Of a DNA stretch of 9,607 bases, positions 1 through 3,559 are shown in pieces. The notes under the pieces are model-generated. The model was not told where the DNA came from. It saw only the letters and a list, made by a program, of their open reading frames with translations, and did no database searches. The position numbers were made by a program, and so were the translations under genes. The DNA is from Spirochaetia bacterium (lineage in GTDB: Bacteria > Spirochaetota > Spirochaetia > Treponematales > Breznakiellaceae). Every line of letters begins with the position of its first letter. Position 1 is the first letter of the stretch. The stretch lies in the NCBI GenBank assembly GCA_026002045.1, contig BOAV01000094.1, forward strand, positions 1 through 9,607, in the 5' to 3' direction.

Positions 1-1
1 A

Positions 2-91
2 ACCAAGGACGAAATCCAGAGGATTACCAAAAAATACATGAGGGGAAACAGCTTGAGCTGTTCCCTTACCAAAATAAAGCATGAAGGTTAA
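2..91 (+). CDS. 3' end of an unidentified gene (partial)
   Basis: An open frame enters from the left edge and ends with TAA at 89-91. The visible 29 residues run from TKDEIQRITKKYMRG to a Lys/His-rich end (KIKHEG). Nothing in this tail identifies a family. The reason to believe it is context: the stop codon lies only five bases before a strong stem-loop with a following T-rich stretch, the usual arrangement for the end of a transcription unit. The internal ATG at 38 could start a tiny ORF, but a gene truncated by the window edge is the simpler reading. Confidence 0.4.
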   Translation, partial: TKDEIQRITKKYMRGNSLSCSLTKIKHEG

Positions 92-95
92 AGAT

Positions 96-127
96 ACCGC
101 AGGGCTTGCCCTGCGGTTATTCATTTT
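96..127 (+). terminator. Intrinsic terminator after the left-edge gene
   Basis: ACCGCAGGG (96-104) and CCCTGCGGT (109-117) form a perfect 9-bp GC-rich stem closed by a CTTG tetraloop. TTATTCATTTTT follows. It lies between the stop at 91 and the Shine-Dalgarno site at 134, so it separates the left-edge gene from the early cluster. It also argues against starting the next gene at the ATG at 81, because that start would put the hairpin inside the coding sequence. Confidence 0.75.
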
Positions 128-146
128 TGCCCTGAAGGAGAAGAAA

Positions 147-359
147 ATGGGAGACGTGGATCAAAAACAGAGGGCGGAGTATGAACCGCAATTTTATAGC
201 GTGAAACAAACGGCTCAGATATTAGGGTGCAGTAAGGGTAATATATCGGTGCTAATACAGCAGGGAAAGATCCCCGCCGTCCGAGTCGGTAGCTATCCAC
301 TAATCGGAAAGGCATATATTGACGGCCTTATTGCCAAGGCAAATGGAGGTGCGGCATGA
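147..359 (+). CDS. Excisionase-like / MerR-type helix-turn-helix protein
   Basis: A 70-residue protein. The start is set at ATG 147 because GAAGGAG (134-140) lies six bases upstream; the in-frame ATG at 81 would lie upstream of a terminator hairpin. After a charged N-terminus, the segment YSVKQTAQILGCSKGNISVL reads as the helix-turn-helix of the small excisionase/MerR-like class (HTH_17 type). It is followed by GKIPAVRVGSYPLI, the usual wing, and a final helix (YIDGLIAKA). Family knowledge: such proteins bind DNA as recombination directionality factors (Xis) or as small phage regulators. No integrase is visible beside it, so the excisionase role is inferred from size and fold only. Its stop overlaps the next ATG as ATGA, which starts a chain of coupled early genes. 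Confidence 0.8.
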   Translation: MGDVDQKQRAEYEPQFYSVKQTAQILGCSKGNISVLIQQGKIPAVRVGSYPLIGKAYIDGLIAKANGGAA

Positions 360-535
360 CCGAACCCCAATGCAAATCAGCTATAAAAGCGGCCATTGAA
401 ACCATTACTCGTTTAATTCAAGCCGCACCCGACTGGGGTGAGTGTGGCCTAACCCTCACTATTCATTCCGGGGATGTGAAGCGCATATCTGAAACGTGTA
501 CACGAACCCTACAGCCGGGGGCCGATCATGCATAA
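356..535 (+). CDS. Small hypothetical protein (59 aa) in the early cluster
   Basis: ATG at 356 overlaps the upstream stop as ATGA, and TAA ends at 535, inside the next gene, whose ATG is at 528. GGAGGTGCGGC just upstream supplies the Shine-Dalgarno site (GGAGG at 345-349). The protein begins MTEPQCKSAIKAAIETITRL and has an amphipathic helix (residues 8-23) followed by a segment with two beta-strand-like stretches (GLTLTIHSG and DVKRIS). I do not recognise a family. Overlaps on both sides, a good ribosome site and a continuous frame make it more credible than its size alone. A role in early phage functions is inferred from position. Confidence 0.6.
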   Translation: MTEPQCKSAIKAAIETITRLIQAAPDWGECGLTLTIHSGDVKRISETCTRTLQPGADHA

Positions 536-788
536 ACAAAAAAACGCCCCCGGCCTGAGCAGCACGGGGGGCAGAAACAAAAAACAACCTGATTACAGTA
601 TAGCGAAAACCGGCAATCAAAAAAAGCCCCTGAAAGAAGCAATCGCCGAATTCACCCGGGAAGTTGAGCGCATGGATGCGGGGTATATCACCCTCCGGGC
701 GCGGTACATATCCGGGACACTGGCATGGTATGAAGTAACTCCCAGGCGGATATACACAGCAGGGAGGGCGCAAAATGTTGAAGACTAA
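528..788 (+). CDS. Hypothetical protein (86 aa), early cluster
   Basis: Starts at ATG 528 inside the end of the previous gene, with a GGGGG-rich stretch (516-522) as a possible ribosome site. It overlaps the next gene by 14 bases. The first 35 residues are basic, rich in Lys, Asn and Gln, and likely disordered. Residues 36-86 hold a helix (PLKEAIAEFTREVERMDAG) and a strand-rich tail (YITLRARYISGTLAWYEVTP). I do not recognise the family. Small basic proteins of this type are common in phage early operons, but nothing visible assigns an activity. Confidence 0.6.
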   Translation: MHKQKNAPGLSSTGGRNKKQPDYSIAKTGNQKKPLKEAIAEFTREVERMDAGYITLRARYISGTLAWYEVTPRRIYTAGRAQNVED

Positions 789-1107
789 AACGGCTATCAA
801 GCTTCGATATCTGGGCTGTGCGGGCCTTCATTGCCAAGACGATAGATGTGAGCTGTACGGAATGGCAAAGCCGCATAAGGGCGCGAACCGGACGGCAGCA
901 ATCCGGCGATATTGTAATCTTTGCATGAACGGAAACCGGATAAACGAATGTGCGGTAACAACATGCAGTATTTTTCAATATCGGAGTGCAGTAGCGGGGG
1001 CTCTCCACGTCAATTTTAAGCCCTTAAAACCCTTCATTGAAGACGAACAAAGCACCTCCAAACCCGAAGCCGGTATAAACAACCATGATAGTCAAAGACA
1101 AGCATAA
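775..1107 (+). CDS. Cysteine-rich, zinc-finger-like phage protein
   Basis: A 110-residue protein with an excellent ribosome site (GGGAGGG, 762-768, six bases before ATG 775). Seven cysteines lie in the first 64 residues, at 15, 20, 25, 47, 50, 59 and 64. The second group has the pattern C-x2-C-x8-C-x4-C in the context IRRYCNLCMNGN...CAVTTCSIFQYR. From memory this matches a small phage family with segments like 'IRAKCLDCC...NEVRLCP..DCPLHPYR', thought to bind zinc; the function in phages is not established. The C-terminal 40 residues are polar and probably disordered. It overlaps the replication-like gene by 23 bases, so the two are probably co-translated. The zinc role is inferred from cysteine spacing. 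Confidence 0.7.
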   Translation: MLKTKTAIKLRYLGCAGLHCQDDRCELYGMAKPHKGANRTAAIRRYCNLCMNGNRINECAVTTCSIFQYRSAVAGALHVNFKPLKPFIEDEQSTSKPEAGINNHDSQRQA

Positions 1108-1399
1108 AAAGGAGAATGGGGAGTTTTTTCAGATGAATAATTCCCCTATCCAAGACCCCGGCTTATCATGGGCGGCAAAGGGGCTTCTTGCCTATTTTAT
1201 ATCTTTGCCGGAAACGTGGGTTGTCCATTTAAGTGAACTATATAGCAGAGGTAAAAAGGGCGGCAGAAGTTCAGACGGCAGGGCAAAAACAGAATCGGCC
1301 ATGAATGAATTAATTAAGGCTGGGTACGTCAAAAAAATCCAGGGAGAAGATTATCGTAATGAGACAGAGTACATCGTATATGAAAGCTCCTATTTTTGA
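1085..1399 (+). CDS. Winged-helix replication-initiator-like protein (phage/plasmid Rep N-terminal domain)
   Basis: A 104-residue protein. The segment FFQMNNSPIQDPGLSWAAKG (residues 14-33), then LLAYFISLPETW, HLSELYSRG and AMNELIKAGYVKK, is the characteristic N-terminal winged helix of phage and plasmid replication initiators/replisome organisers ('I.D..LSLKAKGLL..L.SLPDDW...L'). The start at 1085 is favoured because GEFFQ belongs to the domain, although a better ribosome site (GGGGAG, 1118-1123) precedes the internal ATG at 1133. The protein is short: relatives continue beyond a '(Y)IVYE' strand into low-complexity 'AENP/AENR' repeats and a C-terminal region. Here TGA at 1397-1399 stops the frame just after EYIVYESSYF. 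The overlapping +1 frame continues as DPRERK and then YCAENRH-type repeats, which suggests a frameshift (see the separate entry). The gene sits directly before an iteron-like array, as expected for an initiator. Confidence 0.7.
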   Translation: MIVKDKHKKENGEFFQMNNSPIQDPGLSWAAKGLLAYFISLPETWVVHLSELYSRGKKGGRSSDGRAKTESAMNELIKAGYVKKIQGEDYRNETEYIVYESSYF

Positions 1400-1424
1400 C
1401 CCAAGAGAACGCAAGATTGTAAAT

Positions 1425-1589
1425 TACTGTGCTGAAAATCGACACAGGTACTGTGCTGAAAACCAGCACAGTAAAATGAGGTACTGTGCTGAAAATCGAC
1501 ACAGGTACTGTGCTGAAAACCAGCACAGTAAAATGAGGTACTGTGCTGAAAATCGACACAGGTACTGTGCTGAAAACCAGCACATAGTA
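1425..1589 (+). repeat. Iteron-like array: three 57-bp direct repeats with internal palindromes
   Basis: The unit starts at 1425, 1482 and 1539. The first two copies are 57 bp. The third matches through 1584 and then has two extra bases (AT/TA) before AGTA. Each unit has two arms beginning TACTGTGCTGAAAA, 24 bp apart, giving six copies of that 14-mer (1425, 1449, 1482, 1506, 1539, 1563). The second arm is a perfect 10-bp inverted repeat, TACTGTGCTG-AAAAC-CAGCACAGTA (1449-1473 and 1506-1530). The third copy (1563-1589) is interrupted but keeps a 7-bp stem. The first arm has a weaker 5-bp stem, CTGTG/CACAG. The array lies immediately after a replication-initiator-like gene, so an origin with initiator binding sites is the leading inference. 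Translated low-complexity repeats and regulatory hairpins are alternatives. Confidence 0.9.
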
Positions 1590-1640
1590 ATACACAAGAG
1601 TAATATGACATGTGAAGGCTTTAAACACACATTAAGAATT

Positions 1641-1654
1641 TGTGCTAAAGCACA
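1641..1654 (+). repeat. Isolated TGTGCT/AGCACA inverted repeat
   Basis: TGTGCT (1641-1646) and AGCACA (1649-1654) are a perfect 6-bp inverted repeat around AA. The arms are the same TGTGCT/AGCACA sequence as in the 57-bp array about 50 bases upstream, so this looks like a further degenerate member of the same site family and not an independent hairpin. Confidence 0.6.
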
Positions 1655-1672
1655 TAGAAATACACAATCCAC

Positions 1673-1711
1673 CCGTGCTTTTCAGCACGGCTGGTTTTTG
1701 AGTTTTTCTTT
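1673..1711 (+). terminator. Terminator-like hairpin after the repeat array
   Basis: CCGTGCT (1673-1679) pairs with AGCACGG (1684-1690) around a TTTC loop. A T-rich run follows, with TGGTTTTTGAG and then TTTTTCTTTTTT (about 1692-1711). The stem core GTGCT/AGCAC echoes the array motif. The T-runs are good, but a seven-base gap separates the stem from them, so efficiency is uncertain. It would end transcription of the early cluster before the packaging genes. No gene is visible in 1604-1776 apart from this and the preceding small repeat. Confidence 0.6.
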
Positions 1712-1776
1712 TTTGAACAGGTGTATAAAATAATGAGTAATTGTAAAACAATGAGATAACAATGGGAGGGTGAGAT

Positions 1777-2091
1777 ATGGCGAGAGGGTTCGCGGATAAT
1801 CCGCAGAATATAAACCGGGCAGGGCGGCCAAAGAAGGGGCTTGCCATGACCGACCTGATTGTAAAGGCGCTAAATAAAAAGCGGGGAGACACCGCCGCAA
1901 AGGTCCAGGTAGTAAACAAGCTGATAGAGCTTGCCATAGAAGGGGACCCGGTTTGTATTAAATACCTGATAGACCGCACCGACGGCCGCCCCGCGCAGAC
2001 CTTGACTGCGGACTTGTCCGGAGCCGTGTCATTCGATACCGCCGCAGCCGCCGCAGAGCTTGAAAGGATGGTACTCCATGATAAACCTTGA
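1777..2091 (+). CDS. Small-terminase-like DNA-binding protein (DUF5681-type)
   Basis: A 104-residue protein with GGGAGGG (1764-1770) six bases before ATG 1777. The N-terminus (ADNPQNINRAGRPKKGLAMTD) carries the 'NP..I.aGRPKG' basic motif seen at the start of DUF5681-type phage proteins. The middle (VVNKLIELAIEGDPVCIKYLIDRTDGRPAQ, residues 46-75) matches their 'LIELA..GD..ALKYI.DR.DGKP.Q' signature. Such proteins lie directly upstream of the terminase large subunit and are usually taken as the small subunit, which recognises the packaging site and recruits the ATPase-nuclease. Its last 14 bases overlap the large subunit gene, so the two are translationally coupled. The small-subunit role rests on family signature and position, not on a solved domain. 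Confidence 0.75.
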   Translation: MARGFADNPQNINRAGRPKKGLAMTDLIVKALNKKRGDTAAKVQVVNKLIELAIEGDPVCIKYLIDRTDGRPAQTLTADLSGAVSFDTAAAAAELERMVLHDKP

Positions 2092-3493
2092 GGAACTGCG
2101 GGCGCTGCCCATAGAAGAACGGATCGCCGCCCTGGGGAAACTATCGCAGCGGGACAAGGCGGTTATTTTATACCACTGGCCTTTCTTCGCGCGGGAAAGC
2201 CAACTGGCCCCGGACCAGTGGGGGCGGGCCGGGTGTTACATGTGGGTTGTCCGGGCCGGCCGGGGATGGGGCAAGACACGCACCGGCGCCCAAACTTTCA
2301 TAGAGAAAATCCAGCATGAGGGATACCGCTATACAAGCCTATGCGCCGCCACCGCCGCAGAGGTCCGGGATATTCAGGTAAAGGGGGAATCCGGAATCAT
2401 GGCGTGCTGCCCCCCGTGGTTTAGACCAGAGTACAGACCTACAGAGAAAAAATTACTCTGGACTAATGGGGCAGTAACAAGTTTTTTCTATGGTTCTGAA
2501 CCCGAACTAAGCCGGGGGGCGCAAAGCGATTTGATATGGTTTGACGAAATTCATAAATACCAATACCCCCAGGAAACCTATGACAATTTAATCCTGGGTT
2601 TACGCCTGGGGGACAATCCCCTTGCCCTCATTACATCCACTCCTAAGCCAACTAAGCTTTGCCGGGAACTGGAAACCAAAAAAAATCGGGACGGGACAGC
2701 CGCTGCCGTGGTAACGGTAGGGGCAACCATAGAGAATGTGGGCAACCTTTCCCCGGTATTTATGGACGCTATTATTACCCAGTACCAAGGTACACGCTTA
2801 GGCTTGCAGGAATTGAACGGGGATATTCTCGATGATAATCCCAACGCGTTGTTTCGTAGGGAAGTATTACTGCGGGACACCGTGGATGCGCTACCGCCGC
2901 CTGAAAATATTTACCGGATTATTGTTGCCGTAGACCCCGCCGCAAGTGCAAACAAAAACAGCAATCATACCGGGATCATCGTACTGGCAGAGGGCAAAGC
3001 CCCGGATCATGTGGCCGCCGGGCAAGTGCAAAGTCTGGACAAAAATCACTATTACATCATCGAAGATCTTTCCCGTATTGCCCAGCCCCATGAATGGGGA
3101 CACGCCGCAAGAATGGCCGTTGAGCGGTACGGGGCCGGGCGCGTCCTATACGAAAGCAATCAGGGTGGGGACATGGTGAAAATGGTATTAAAGGACGCGG
3201 GGATCACCTGCCCCATTGATTCAGTCCGGGCCGTGAATGACAAAGAGACCCGCGCCATGCCCGCAAGCCAGGCAAGCAATCATGGAAGAATTCATCTGGT
3301 CCGGGGCAATGACTTGACCGCTCTCATGGATGAGCTTACCACCTGGGTACCGGGGGAAGATTCACCGGACCGCCTGGATGCCTTTGTCCACGGGGTGAAT
3401 TATTTTGAGGGAAGCGGGGATCCTTTGCCCATTTTTAATGCGAGAGATTTTCTACGCAGTAGTTGGGATGATGGTTATAATGCTGTATGTTAA
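2078..3493 (+). CDS. terL: Phage terminase large subunit (DNA-packaging ATPase and nuclease)
   Basis: A 471-residue protein, full length for this family. The ATG at 2078 is chosen over the in-frame TTG at 2060 because AAAGGA (2063-2068) lies nine bases upstream. Visible motifs in order: Walker A AGRGWGKT (about residues 60-67), Walker B LIWFDE (152-157, catalytic Glu 157), coupling motif ITSTPKP (185-191), then the RNase H-like nuclease with VAVDPAAS (Asp 286), YESNQGG (Glu 359) and SPDRLDAFVHG (Asp 431 and 434). This is the Terminase_6 type related to headful-packaging and gene-transfer-agent terminases. It pumps DNA into an empty procapsid through the portal and cuts the concatemer. No key residue looks lost. 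No portal or capsid gene follows; the next gene is the tape measure. Confidence 0.95.
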   Translation: MINLEELRALPIEERIAALGKLSQRDKAVILYHWPFFARESQLAPDQWGRAGCYMWVVRAGRGWGKTRTGAQTFIEKIQHEGYRYTSLCAATAAEVRDIQVKGESGIMACCPPWFRPEYRPTEKKLLWTNGAVTSFFYGSEPELSRGAQSDLIWFDEIHKYQYPQETYDNLILGLRLGDNPLALITSTPKPTKLCRELETKKNRDGTAAAVVTVGATIENVGNLSPVFMDAIITQYQGTRLGLQELNGDILDDNPNALFRREVLLRDTVDALPPPENIYRIIVAVDPAASANKNSNHTGIIVLAEGKAPDHVAAGQVQSLDKNHYYIIEDLSRIAQPHEWGHAARMAVERYGAGRVLYESNQGGDMVKMVLKDAGITCPIDSVRAVNDKETRAMPASQASNHGRIHLVRGNDLTALMDELTTWVPGEDSPDRLDAFVHGVNYFEGSGDPLPIFNARDFLRSSWDDGYNAVC

Positions 3494-3559
3494 AAACATG
3501 CACGAAGCTTACCATAATGCCGCATAGCGCGGTGTAATATTTTTCATAGGAGACTATTA
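3494..3559 (+). other. Junction between terminase and tape measure genes
   Basis: These 66 bases hold no gene. A short stem (CCGC/GCGG, 3520-3534 region) is followed by TGTAATATTTTTC, a weak terminator-like shape. The tape measure ribosome site AGGAGA (3548-3553) follows. In complete tailed phages, portal, protease, capsid, connector and tail tube genes lie between these two genes. No remnant of any of them is recognisable here, so this is the place where such a block is missing. Confidence 0.6.

Larger units (their letters stand above)
1398..1733 (+). other. Candidate frameshifted C-terminal extension of the initiator, reading through the repeat array
   Basis: From GAC 1398 the frame one base ahead of the initiator is open to TAA at 1731-1733. 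It begins DPRERKIVN and then gives three copies of a 19-residue unit (YCAENRHRYCAENQHSKMR, the last cut short). The switch point is TTT TGA C: a tRNA-Phe on TTT (1394-1396) can slip one base onto TTT (1395-1397) and read GAC next. Related initiators, as I recall them, carry AEN-type repeats just after the winged helix, so the reading is not arbitrary. Past 1584 the frame gives unconvincing sequence and crosses a terminator. If the extra AT at 1584-1585 were absent, the frame would end neatly as HSNTQE-stop (TAA 1601-1603). A decayed gene or chance opening over non-coding iterons is equally possible. Confidence 0.35.

Noticed and set aside
81..146. Longer start for the excisionase-like gene at ATG 81
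   Set aside because: The extension would run through a strong terminator hairpin (96-127) and has no ribosome site, while ATG 147 has GAAGGAG at the right distance.
1425..1589. CRISPR array
   Set aside because: The units are contiguous, with no variable spacers between repeats, and no cas gene is present.
1390..1672. Minus-strand open frames across the repeat array (Ser/Gln/Cys-rich repeats such as FSAQYLCR)
   Set aside because: They arise because the 57-bp unit is a multiple of three and has few stops; they have no ribosome site and no family resemblance.
1697..1735. Promoter for the packaging genes (TTGAGT or TTGAAC with TATAAA)
   Set aside because: The spacings are about 20 and 5 bases, outside the usual 16 to 18, so no sigma-70 promoter can be called.
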